Below, in pieces: positions 51,716-59,641 of a stretch of 64,000 nt of DNA. Position numbers and translations under genes: made by a program. The first letter of the stretch is position 1, and every line of letters starts with the position of its first letter. Location: the NCBI GenBank assembly GCA_022710585.1, contig JAKLGV010000012.1, positions 33,063 through 97,062 of the forward strand, read 5' to 3'. The notes under the pieces are model-generated. The model had not been told where the DNA came from, did not search any database, and saw only the letters and a program-made list of their open reading frames with translations. Source of the stretch: Deltaproteobacteria bacterium (GTDB lineage Bacteria; Desulfobacterota; Syntrophia; Syntrophales; Smithellaceae).

Positions 51716-52918
51716 TTACATTTTTTTCGCGGCCTGCTCGATGCCTTTCCTAATTCCGTCCAGTTTCTCCTGGCTCATTTTCACGGAAATGCCCATGACC
51801 AGTGTGCGTCCCAGAATATCTTCGGCATGTGGAATGTTTTCCTTTTTATATTCAACCTTTCCTTTATTAGACGGATTGGTGAAGGGATATTTTTTCGAGT
51901 TCGCCGTGGATTTTGCGAGGAAATGCTCCCAGTTCGGCACATAGTGCCACAGGTTTCTCTTGTAGCAGACTGTATCCACGCCTTCAGCACTAAGCAGGTT
52001 CTGGAATTTCTGCGCCTGATCTTCACTGGGCAGGTTAAACGCCAGGAATGTGGCGGAATCGCCTTCAGGATCCGGTTTGACGCGGAAGCCCACGCCGGGA
52101 ACATTGGCCAGTACGTCCATGATGAATTTCTTGTTTTTCTTCTGCTCACCGATCAGATAATCCAGTTTGCGCAACTGCGCGAGGCCCAAAGCCCCCTGCA
52201 GTTCGTTCATCCGGAAATTGAATCCGAGGATGGTTCTTCCTTCAAGCGCACGGCTGACCTTGGGATTATGATCGTGGCCGTGGTCATGATACCATTCCGA
52301 CCGCAGATAAAATTCTTTGTTGTTGGTAATCACCATGCCGCCTTCTCCGGTGGTGACCGTTTTGACGTAGTCGAAGCTGAAGGTTCCCATATCGCCGAAG
52401 CTGCCCAACTTTTTGCCTTTAAAGCTCGCGCCGCAGCCCTGGGCGTTGTCTTCCAGAACCAGCAGCTTGTTTTTACGGGCGACGTCCACAATTTTATCGA
52501 TGTTGGCCGCCGAACCGCACATATGTACAGGAATGACCGCCTTGGTGTAAGGCGTTTTTTTCTTTTCGATTTCCTGAGGATCGAGGTTGAGGGTGTCGTC
52601 GATATCCACCATGATGGGAATCGCACCCACTTCCATCACCGCCTCGTAAGTCGCCAGGAATGTGAACGCAGGAACGAGCACATCATCGCCGGGGCCGACA
52701 TCCATTGCCGTCAGCGCGATTTGAAGCGCCGTGGAACCGGAGGTGACACCCAGCGCATAGTCGGTGCCGCAATATTTGGCAAACGCCTGCTCAAACTCTC
52801 TGACCTTATAAATGCCTTTTCTCTCCTTATCAAAACCGTAACGCATCAGAATGCCCGTCTCGAGGACATCCATCACTTCTTTGATTTCTTCCTTTCCTAT
52901 AAGTTCTGCACCTGCCAT
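51716..52918 (-). CDS. kdnA: Probable 8-amino-3,8-dideoxy-Kdo aminotransferase (KdnA)
   Basis: A 400-residue DegT-family PLP aminotransferase. It matches Shewanella KdnA as I recall it at several unusual points: the start MAGAELIGKEEIKEVMDVLETG..RYGFD, SFDYVKTVTTGEGG (PLP lysine), WYHDHGHDH, GFNFRMNELQGALGLAQLRKLD, DPEGDSATFLAF and NLWHYVPNWEHF. KdnA aminates 8-oxo-Kdo with glutamate to give Kdo8N, which replaces Kdo in lipid A cores and alters charge. The KdnB-like dehydrogenase lies directly upstream, 18 bases away, reproducing the two-gene arrangement. Confidence 0.82.
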   Translation of the reverse strand: MAGAELIGKEEIKEVMDVLETGILMRYGFDKERKGIYKVREFEQAFAKYCGTDYALGVTSGSTALQIALTAMDVGPGDDVLVPAFTFLATYEAVMEVGAIPIMVDIDDTLNLDPQEIEKKKTPYTKAVIPVHMCGSAANIDKIVDVARKNKLLVLEDNAQGCGASFKGKKLGSFGDMGTFSFDYVKTVTTGEGGMVITNNKEFYLRSEWYHDHGHDHNPKVSRALEGRTILGFNFRMNELQGALGLAQLRKLDYLIGEQKKNKKFIMDVLANVPGVGFRVKPDPEGDSATFLAFNLPSEDQAQKFQNLLSAEGVDTVCYKRNLWHYVPNWEHFLAKSTANSKKYPFTNPSNKGKVEYKKENIPHAEDILGRTLVMGISVKMSQEKLDGIRKGIEQAAKKM

Positions 52919-52936
52919 GTCTTGAACCTTCCTTTC

Positions 52937-54094
52937 TTATAAAGCCTGCGCGTAAATCGCGATCATATCGTCTTTGGTTATTTTGCGGGGATTATTTTCC
53001 AGCGGTCTGGCCACGGTTACCGCCACATCAGCCAGTGCGGAAAAGTCTTTTTCCTTCACGCCGAACGTCGAGAGCGTGTCGTGAATGCCGCAATCCTCAA
53101 TCAATGCTTCCACCGCTTCCAGCGCCAGATAAGCGGACTCGCGCACGGGAAGCCCTTCCACATTTTCGCCCATCGCCTCGGCGATATCCGTGAACTTTTC
53201 CAGCGCGGAGGGCACATTAAAAGCCATCACCGCCGGCAGCAGCATGGTATTGGCCAGGCCGTGTCCTACGCCGTATTTCCCGCCCAGCGGATAGGACAGC
53301 GAATGCACCGCCGTCACGCCGGCATTGGCCAGACCGATGCCGGCATACAGGCTGCCCAGAAGCATTCTTTCTCGCGCGACAATATTTTTACCGTCATGGA
53401 CGCAGGCGCGCAGATTTTCAGCAATTAAAGCGATCGCCTCCAGAGAAAACATTTCACTCATCGGCGAAGCGTTGACTGATGTGTAGGATTCAATGGCGTG
53501 ACACAGGGCATCAAGTCCTGTATGCGCCGTGGGCACGGGCGGAAGGCTGAGCGTCAGTTCCGGATCCAACAGCGCCAGCTCCGGATAAAGATAGGGGCTG
53601 TTCATGCCTTCTTTCTTCTTCAAATTCTTCCGCAGGAAAACGGCGGTAAAGGTCACTTCACTGCCGGTTCCGGCCGTTGTCGGGATCATAATTTTGGGAA
53701 GTCCCGGATTGGGAACTTTATTGAGACCGAGATAATCAGCCGCCGCGCCCTTGTTGGTCGCGATCACAGCGATGGCTTTGGCGACATCCATCGCGCTGCC
53801 TCCGCCGATGCCGACGACGATGTCGCATTTGTCTTTCACGGCGGCTTTCGCGCCTTCATCCGCCAGTTCAATCGGCGGCTCCGGCACCACCTTGTCATAA
53901 ACCGTAAATTTAATGCCTGCCGGAACGAGTACGTTGGCAACCTTTTCCAGCAAATCCGTTTTGGCCAGATTCTTATCAATCACCACGAGAGGATTCCGGG
54001 CATGGAGCTCCTTGATGTGGTCGGCTAATGTCAGCACTGATCCGTTGCCGAAAATAATTTTTTTGGCGCCGGTAAAAGAAAACGTTTTTCTCAT
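52937..54094 (-). CDS. kdnB: Probable Kdo 8-oxidase, iron-containing alcohol dehydrogenase family (KdnB)
   Basis: A 385-residue group III (metal-dependent) alcohol dehydrogenase: GIGGGSAMDVAKAIAVI (NAD loop), PTTAGTGSEVTFTAVF, HTGLDALCHAIESYTS and VHSLSYPLGGKYGVGHGLANTMLLP, which hold the metal-binding histidines and aspartate. On its own it could oxidise a simple alcohol; directly upstream of a KdnA-like transaminase it is best read as KdnB, oxidising C8 of Kdo to the aldehyde. That specificity is inferred from gene order. Confidence 0.78.
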   Translation of the reverse strand: MRKTFSFTGAKKIIFGNGSVLTLADHIKELHARNPLVVIDKNLAKTDLLEKVANVLVPAGIKFTVYDKVVPEPPIELADEGAKAAVKDKCDIVVGIGGGSAMDVAKAIAVIATNKGAAADYLGLNKVPNPGLPKIMIPTTAGTGSEVTFTAVFLRKNLKKKEGMNSPYLYPELALLDPELTLSLPPVPTAHTGLDALCHAIESYTSVNASPMSEMFSLEAIALIAENLRACVHDGKNIVARERMLLGSLYAGIGLANAGVTAVHSLSYPLGGKYGVGHGLANTMLLPAVMAFNVPSALEKFTDIAEAMGENVEGLPVRESAYLALEAVEALIEDCGIHDTLSTFGVKEKDFSALADVAVTVARPLENNPRKITKDDMIAIYAQAL

Positions 54095-54229
54095 AATTTT
54101 AAACCTCCATTGATATCGACTGTAATGATGATGTTGTTTTTCATTAGATACGCGACCCGAGGGACGTAATGATTCGTCAGAAAAGCAATATTTTATTTCG
54201 GCAATCCCTATGGGAACTCAACCGTAAAG

Positions 54230-54970
54230 TCAAGTTTTTTTGTGATGCGCGTACCACTCCAATTGGCGGCAGATGCCGCGGACAATCTTGACTTCCCGCG
54301 ACAAAATTCCGGCGCGGGTGAAGAAGCGGCGCAGATGCATCATCCAGTAATCCGGATTTTCAGGATTCAAAAATCCGATATCGGCCAGCAATGTTTTGAT
54401 TTGTCCGTACATGCCTTCCAGCTCCGATGAAAGCGCGAGTTTAGGCGCGGCTTCTGCCGCTGAGACCGCCGGCGATGAAGCGATAAATATCTCGTAGCAC
54501 AGAATCATGACGGCATGGGAAAGATTAAGCGAGGTGAATTCCCTCGATGTCGGAATCGTCACCACAGCGTGGCACAGGCGCAGCTCTTCATTGGCCAGGC
54601 CGGTATCCTCCGGTCCGAAAAGCAGAGCGACCTTATTTTTCTGGGAGATATCCGCAATGTCCCGTGCCGCCTGACGAGGCGCCAGAAACGGCCCACGGCC
54701 CTTACCCAAACGGGCCGTTGTGCCCACGATATAGTTGAAACTCCCGAGCGCTTCCTGAATGCTTTCCACATACTGGATATTATCCAGAACATCCGCGGCC
54801 AGATGCGTGGAGCGCTGCCGCATTTCTTCGTTGTCGAAATCGCGCGCGCCCGCAACAATGATGTTGCTGATGCCCATGTTCTTCGCGGCGCGGGCTACCG
54901 CGCCGATATTGCCCGCGTATTTCGGTTTATATAAAACTATGCTGATATTTTTTGTTCTGGCTTTCAACAT
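54230..54970 (-). CDS. trmJ: tRNA 2'-O-methyltransferase TrmJ (SpoU/SPOUT)
   Basis: A 246-residue SPOUT enzyme that methylates the 2'-hydroxyl of nucleotide 32 in tRNA. It has ISIVLYKPKYAGNIGAVARAAKNMGI (motif 1), ALLFGPEDTGLANEEL (motif 2) and IPTSREFTSLNLSHAVMILCYEIF (motif 3, the knot), plus the C-terminal helical part MMHLRRFFTRAGILSREVKIVRGICRQ typical of TrmJ. GGAAGG precedes the ATG. Confidence 0.92.
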   Translation of the reverse strand: MLKARTKNISIVLYKPKYAGNIGAVARAAKNMGISNIIVAGARDFDNEEMRQRSTHLAADVLDNIQYVESIQEALGSFNYIVGTTARLGKGRGPFLAPRQAARDIADISQKNKVALLFGPEDTGLANEELRLCHAVVTIPTSREFTSLNLSHAVMILCYEIFIASSPAVSAAEAAPKLALSSELEGMYGQIKTLLADIGFLNPENPDYWMMHLRRFFTRAGILSREVKIVRGICRQLEWYAHHKKT

Positions 54971-55040
54971 AAATTATTTTCCTTCCGAATAAATCATGGG
55001 CTGAAGTATACATAATGCGATTTCGAAATCAAAGATGATA

Positions 55041-55069
55041 TTGACAAACAGGGCTTTTTATCCCATTAT
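55041..55069 (+). promoter_or_regulatory. Candidate promoter of the M14 peptidase gene
   Basis: TTGACA (55041-55046), exactly 17 bp, CATTAT (55064-55069). It predicts a structured leader of about 110 bases before the start at 55185. Confidence 0.55.
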
Positions 55070-55089
55070 GGCGGCGCTGGACCGCATGA

Positions 55090-55170
55090 ACGTTACCGGT
55101 CAAAACCGGCGAATAAAACCCACTGAAGGAACGCAAGCTCTTAGTCATAGCCTGGCTGTTAATAAGACAT
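55090..55170 (+). promoter_or_regulatory. Possible riboswitch-like leader (GEMM-like sequence features)
   Basis: The leader contains ACC..CTGAAGG-ACGCAA-GCT and, after a short arm, ATAGCC-TGGCTGTT. The order recalls c-di-GMP-I (GEMM) aptamers, in which GAAA, ACGCAA-GC and a closing AGCC..GGTT occur in that sequence. A CCGGT-CAAA-ACCGG hairpin lies just upstream. Key positions are degenerate, so this is a suggestion only. A PilZ gene 2.3 kb downstream shows that c-di-GMP signalling is present. Confidence 0.25.
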
Positions 55171-55184
55171 CGACCTGAAATCAT

Positions 55185-56129
55185 ATGAAAAAAAGTAAAA
55201 CCATCTTCTGGTGTTCCATTGTGGCATTGAGCTTTTTGTCTTTTTTATTACTATCTTACCGGAGTTTTTCATATGACGCGTCGTCCAAAGATTTGAAAAG
55301 ATATTTAGATGCGCTCAATATTCAGTTTGGCCGCTATGGATGGAAAGACCTGCAGCCTCAAAAAATTTCATGGGAATATTACCGGACAACGAAAAACAAA
55401 AATCCGCTTATCTTTGCCCATTTCGGCAACAGTTCAAAAAACTGTATTTTATTTCTGGGGGGTGTTCACGGCGATGAATTGCCCTCGGTTTATCTGATGT
55501 TTAAACTGGCCGCCTATATGGAAGCCAATCCCGCTCTGCTTAAAGACACGTGCGTCGTCATAGCGCCACTGGTCAACCCCGACGGTTTTTTGTCGGCGAT
55601 ACCGACGCGCACCAACTCCAACGGCGTTGACATCAACAGGAATTTTCCGACAAAAGACTGGGCTGCACAGGCAACGCGTCAGTGGATCAACAAGGGCAGA
55701 CAGGCGCGCTACTTCCCCGGAACCAAACCGGCATCGGAGCAGGAAACATTATTTCAGATGGCACTGATCAAAAGATACAGGCCGCAGAAAATATTGTCGA
55801 TTCATTCGCCCCTGAACTTTTTTGACTATGACGGCCCCTCGGCTGATTTGAACTCATTTGAACAATGGATGGAAAAAATTTGCAGAGAGGCCAATCATCC
55901 TTTAAAGAAATTCGGATTTTTTCCCGGTTCCCTCGGCAATTATACCGGTCATGAGCAGAATATTTTCACGCTGACCCTGGAACTGCCTTCATCCGATCCC
56001 CAGAACGGCACCCATTACTTTCAGAAGTTTCAGCCGTCCATTGTAAAATTCATTAATCTGCCGGTCGCCGGTTCTCCACCCAACATCAGGATGGTTCATC
56101 ATGCCAGGACTGCCGGTGCCGCCCGTTAG
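55185..56129 (+). CDS. M14-family zinc carboxypeptidase/amidase, exported
   Basis: A 314-residue protein with an N-terminal membrane anchor or signal (residues ~7-25) and an M14 domain. Zinc ligands are visible as GVHGDELPSVYL (H95, E98) and ILSIHSPLNFFDYD (the later histidine). VDINRNFP supplies the substrate arginine, and TLTLELPSSD carries the catalytic glutamate. It resembles MpaA/murein-peptide amidases, so trimming of wall peptides in the periplasm is likely. The C-terminus overlaps the convergent gene by four bases. Confidence 0.87.
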   Translation: MKKSKTIFWCSIVALSFLSFLLLSYRSFSYDASSKDLKRYLDALNIQFGRYGWKDLQPQKISWEYYRTTKNKNPLIFAHFGNSSKNCILFLGGVHGDELPSVYLMFKLAAYMEANPALLKDTCVVIAPLVNPDGFLSAIPTRTNSNGVDINRNFPTKDWAAQATRQWINKGRQARYFPGTKPASEQETLFQMALIKRYRPQKILSIHSPLNFFDYDGPSADLNSFEQWMEKICREANHPLKKFGFFPGSLGNYTGHEQNIFTLTLELPSSDPQNGTHYFQKFQPSIVKFINLPVAGSPPNIRMVHHARTAGAAR

Positions 56130-56476
56130 TTTTCCGCGAGCACTTTTTTCAGAACAGACTGCAGGGCGTATCGGGTCAGCGTATTCAGATAATGAGGCGC
56201 GCGCACCATCCATGCGCCGATGAAAAAAACAAGACAGGAAAGGGCGTAGGCAAGAGGTCCGCCGATCACAATAATCAGTGGTTCCTGCCACCAAACCGCG
56301 AAGAAACTCAGCGCGGCAATCGCCGGCCAGCCCATTAAAAAACTCAGGGCCATCAGAATCAAACCGGCAATAAGACGGGGCGTCGGGCGCTCCTTAAATT
56401 CACTGAGATCAGCCGGAGGCTGCATGATTTCCTGGATGTATTTTTTTCCCCTCAAATATTCAGCCAGTTTTTTCAT
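56126..56476 (-). CDS. Small membrane protein with two or three helices
   Basis: A 116-residue protein: a polar N-terminus (residues 1-33), hydrophobic segments at about 34-62 and 68-92, and a basic amphipathic end. No family recognised and no strong ribosome binding site (a GTG directly before the ATG is also possible). Convergent with the M14 peptidase. Confidence 0.6.
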   Translation of the reverse strand: MKKLAEYLRGKKYIQEIMQPPADLSEFKERPTPRLIAGLILMALSFLMGWPAIAALSFFAVWWQEPLIIVIGGPLAYALSCLVFFIGAWMVRAPHYLNTLTRYALQSVLKKVLAEN

Positions 56477-56653
56477 CACTATATTTTTCAGGCCATATCC
56501 TTTTTTCGGCTGATGCCGGCCAATGTTTTAATATGGGTGGTGACATACACGAGACATCTTATTTCTGCAACGGCTTTTCCGGAATCAGCACCGCCAAACC
56601 ATTTCTTGACAGCGTTTCCCGCTAATTATAAAGATGCCTTGCAACTAAAAATT

Positions 56654-57388
56654 ATGTTGTTTGAGGACAATGTGCAAAAGACAACCGGTGTCTGGGATTT
56701 TTTTGACCGTCTGTACTGCATTTCACTACGCTCACGGGATGACCGTCGCCAATCGGCACTCAACGAGTTTGCGAAAGTGGGTCTGGCGGATAGAGTGGAG
56801 TTTATCATTGTGGACCGCGTCTCCGACGACTTTGAACGGGAGGTTTATGAATCGCACATGCTTTGCCTGCAAAAGGGATTGGCGGCCGGCGCGAATCATA
56901 TTGTTATTTTTGAAGATGATGTGGAGTTCGATCGCTTTGACTCGAAACGCCTGAAAAAGTGCACGGAATTTTTGAAACAACATTCGGGATGGAAAGTTTT
57001 TCTTCTGGGCGCTTTAATCCGCTCCAGCACTACAACAGCTGAGTCGTGCGTGCAGAAAGTCCGCTATCAGAGTCTGACCCATGCCTACGCTTTAAATCGC
57101 CATTACGCGGAAACTCTGGCCAACAGGCCGTGGAGCGGCATTGTCAACGACACGCTCTTTCAGCCGCTGGAGGATGATGTGTATGCCATTTATCCCATGT
57201 GCGCTTTTCAAAAAAATTTTACATCGGATAACTACAAATATCCGGGGCTTGTTTTTTTTCGGAATTTATTGGGCGGTCTGAAAACCATTCAGAAGGCGAT
57301 GGAATTTTACCAGCGTCACAAAGTCGGCGTCATTGCCGTTCATCTCATCATTATTATATTGCTGATGATCACATTATTTTTTCGCTGA
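56654..57388 (+). CDS. Glycosyltransferase family 25 protein with C-terminal anchor
   Basis: A 244-residue protein (an in-frame ATG at 56513 would add 47 residues that do not look conserved). FFDRLYCISLRSRDDRRQSALNEFAKVGL is the GT25 N-terminus. HMLCLQKGLAAGANHIVIFEDDVEFD carries the EDD metal/nucleotide motif. HAYALNRHYAETL and a QPLEDDVYAIYPMCAFQ block follow. Such enzymes add galactose or glucose to LPS. A hydrophobic helix at the C-terminus would keep it on the inner membrane. It is a lone glycosyltransferase, away from the LPS group at 59.6 kb. Confidence 0.8.
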   Translation: MLFEDNVQKTTGVWDFFDRLYCISLRSRDDRRQSALNEFAKVGLADRVEFIIVDRVSDDFEREVYESHMLCLQKGLAAGANHIVIFEDDVEFDRFDSKRLKKCTEFLKQHSGWKVFLLGALIRSSTTTAESCVQKVRYQSLTHAYALNRHYAETLANRPWSGIVNDTLFQPLEDDVYAIYPMCAFQKNFTSDNYKYPGLVFFRNLLGGLKTIQKAMEFYQRHKVGVIAVHLIIIILLMITLFFR

Positions 57389-57400
57389 TCTCTCAAAATT

Positions 57401-57775
57401 CTACCGGCCGGATTTTCCCTGCTGATATTTCATCTTCCATGAAATGTAATCCTTCAGTTTGCGAATCGCATCGCCGGGCGTATTCACAAATTCCATCCCC
57501 ACTTCATAGGCTTCATCTTCATAAATAATTTTAATCCACTTGATTTTGCCGATGACCGTAATCATCTGGCGCACGGTTTTCAGATTCATTTCCATCATGA
57601 CTAGGGTATCGACGGGCAAATAAAAATTGGCCTGAACTTTTGCGCCGGTCATGGAAATATCTTTGCTGAAATTATGGATGACCTGATCTGTGGGCATATC
57701 CTGTCCTCCGGAAACGACCGTTATGGTCACTTCATTTTCTTCCTTAAGTCTCGGCACTCTTCTTCGCTCTTCCAT
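57401..57775 (-). CDS. PilZ domain protein (c-di-GMP receptor)
   Basis: A 124-residue stand-alone PilZ domain. The N-terminal RRRVPR gives the arginine motif (RxxxR); DISMTGAKVQ is the second motif, variant of D/N-x-S-x-x-G; YEVGMEFVN closes the barrel. It binds c-di-GMP and probably controls a partner post-translationally. Convergent with the GT25 gene. Confidence 0.88.
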   Translation of the reverse strand: MEERRRVPRLKEENEVTITVVSGGQDMPTDQVIHNFSKDISMTGAKVQANFYLPVDTLVMMEMNLKTVRQMITVIGKIKWIKIIYEDEAYEVGMEFVNTPGDAIRKLKDYISWKMKYQQGKSGR

Positions 57776-58203
57776 AACGATTCATTCCTCTAGAATTAAA
57801 TCCATATTCTCAGTTTGCCATTCTTTTCTTTCTGATGAACCATTCCTTTGGCAGGTACAACCGGCAGAATCTGTTCACGAGGCAGGCTCCGGACTGATAA
57901 ATTTTCTGTTTTGTGGCCTCAGTATAAGCATTTAGGATTCTATAGTCAATTTAATAATGGCATTTAACCGCCCCCTGTCTCCGCTATTGACAATTATGTA
58001 ATATTTCATATATTATTATTACAAAGAGGATAAACAAACGCTACGGTTCATACATTCTACTTCTGTTCTTGATGCAGGTTTTTGAGCGATACATCATCTT
58101 CATCTGGACAATTCGGTTGCGCGTAAAGTCTGCTGGTTTCAACCTTTTAAGGTGTTAACGAACAAACAAATCGGTTTTTCACAAATCAGAAGGAGGAATG
58201 GCC
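57776..58203. other. 428-bp region without a gene
   Basis: A/T-rich. It holds a candidate promoter at 57987-58014 (TTGACA, 16 bp, TATATT) and a ~190-base leader before the small gene at 58204. The leader has a short hairpin (ACCTT-TT-AAGGT, about 58144) but no structure I can name. Confidence 0.55.
57987..58014 (+). promoter_or_regulatory. Candidate promoter of the 57-residue protein gene
   Basis: TTGACA (57987-57992), 16 bp, TATATT (58009-58014, five of six). Confidence 0.6.
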
Positions 58204-58377
58204 ATGGCAAAACTTAATTTGACACCTGAAGAGGAAGCCAAGGTTATCGAAATTCTTGAGCGCTATCTTCCGGAGCTGGAACACGAAACGGTCCATACGG
58301 ACAACAAGGAACTCCGCAAGTTTTTTATGGAGCGCAAAGCCTTTATGACGGATTTGCTGCGGCGTCTGAAGAGCTGA
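58204..58377 (+). CDS. Small charged helical protein (57 residues)
   Basis: Starts MAKLNLTPEEEAKVIEILE and ends FMTDLLRRLKS. It is strongly charged with regular leucine spacing, so probably a helical hairpin (LERYLPELEHETVHTDNKELRKFF between). AGAAGGAGG six to nine bases before the ATG makes translation very likely. No family recognised; single-gene unit with its own promoter. The size and lack of cysteines or hydrophobic segments argue for a cytoplasmic adaptor or regulator. Confidence 0.75.
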   Translation: MAKLNLTPEEEAKVIEILERYLPELEHETVHTDNKELRKFFMERKAFMTDLLRRLKS

Positions 58378-58607
58378 CCGGATTGCTTTGACGGAAATAA
58401 TTTGAATTTTATGGAAGTGTAAGGTTCTTGGTCCATTGATCAGGGAGAGTGTGGGTTTGTGTATTCATCGCCTGAGGTAAGGCTATTGAATCACAAATTC
58501 CGCGAGCATCTGTAATCGTTTCATAGTAGATTTCTAATTTCAATTATGATAGTTAATTTATGAAGTAATTTCATTACTATATAAAAGGTTACGAGAGTGA
58601 TTGGATT

Positions 58608-59558
58608 ATGGGCACGAATGCAGAATTAAAGTTATACAAGACTTTGGCGGAAACAGGTGACGCGTCCGCTCAAAACCGGTTGGGCTTGATGTATCAGGAT
58701 GGAGACGGAGTGACTCAGGATGATGCCGAAGCCGTCAAATGGTTTCTCAAAGCGGCCGAACAGGGACACGCCGATGCACAGTACAATATTGGCGGTCGGT
58801 ACCAGGCAGGAAAAGGTATGCCGCATAACGATGCCGAGGCCGTAACATGGTTTCTCAAGGCCGCCGAACAGGGACACGTGAATGCCCAGAATCAACTGGG
58901 AGTAATATACCAGAATGGCAAGGGCATACCTCAGGACGACGCCGAAGCCGTCAAATGGTTTACCAAGGCCGCCGAACAGGATCATACCGAAGCGCAAAAC
59001 AATCTGGGTTTGTGCTATCAGACCGGCAGAGGAATTGAAAAGGACTTTGATGAAGCCAGAAGATGGTTGCGCCAGGCGGCAGAACACGACAATACGAATG
59101 CCCAGAACAATCTCGGCCTAATGTACCAGAACGGGGAGGGTGTTGATCAAGACTATGCTGAAGCCATCAAATGGTTTGTTAAAGCGGCCGAACAGGGAAA
59201 TCTTGATGCTCAATACAATCTTGGCTGCATATATCGGGACGGTAAAGGTGTGTCCATGCACTATGCCACAGCCATCAAATGGTTTACCAAGGCCGCTGAG
59301 CAGGGTCATGCTCTAGCCCAGCATAACCTGGGTTTAATGTACAGCAGCGGGCTGCAGGATTATGCCGAAGCCGCCCGATGGTTTTTAAAGGCCGCTGAAC
59401 AGGGCATTGCTGACGCACAGTTTAATTTCGGAGTTATATTAGAGGAAGGGAGAGGAGTGAAAAAAGATCCCGCTTCGGCTGAGGTGTGGTATGGCGAAGC
59501 CGCCGAGCAGGGCCACGAGGAAGCAAAAAAGAGACTGGAAAAGATGCAGAATAGTTAA
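58608..59558 (+). CDS. Sel1-like repeat protein (8 repeats)
   Basis: A 316-residue relative of the 2789-5500 protein with eight Sel1 repeats of 36 residues and no signal peptide. The seventh repeat is four residues short (LGLMYSSGLQDYAEAARW). The last one has degenerate spacing, and the C-terminus (EEAKKRLEKMQNS) caps the array. Presumed helical scaffold; the partner is unknown. GAGTGATTGG precedes the ATG. The two Sel1 genes probably share ancestry, with later repeat expansion in the longer one. Confidence 0.92.
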   Translation: MGTNAELKLYKTLAETGDASAQNRLGLMYQDGDGVTQDDAEAVKWFLKAAEQGHADAQYNIGGRYQAGKGMPHNDAEAVTWFLKAAEQGHVNAQNQLGVIYQNGKGIPQDDAEAVKWFTKAAEQDHTEAQNNLGLCYQTGRGIEKDFDEARRWLRQAAEHDNTNAQNNLGLMYQNGEGVDQDYAEAIKWFVKAAEQGNLDAQYNLGCIYRDGKGVSMHYATAIKWFTKAAEQGHALAQHNLGLMYSSGLQDYAEAARWFLKAAEQGIADAQFNFGVILEEGRGVKKDPASAEVWYGEAAEQGHEEAKKRLEKMQNS

Positions 59559-59598
59559 CGCTATTCGCTATCAAAAGAAATTTTATCTTATAGAACTC

Positions 59599-59627
59599 AT
59601 CCGCTGTGATTATTTATCACAGCGGAT
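59599..59627. terminator. Hairpin between convergent genes
   Basis: ATCCGCTGTGAT-TATTT-ATCACAGCGGAT, a perfect 12-bp stem lying between the Sel1 gene (+) and the O-antigen ligase gene (-). No long T tract follows on either side. Confidence 0.55.
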
Positions 59628-59641
59628 TGTCCTTAATCAGT

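Noticed and set aside
51500..52942. A 480-codon plus-strand frame across rplM and kdnA
   Set aside because: It crosses two well-supported genes on the minus strand and has an antisense-type composition; no family resemblance.
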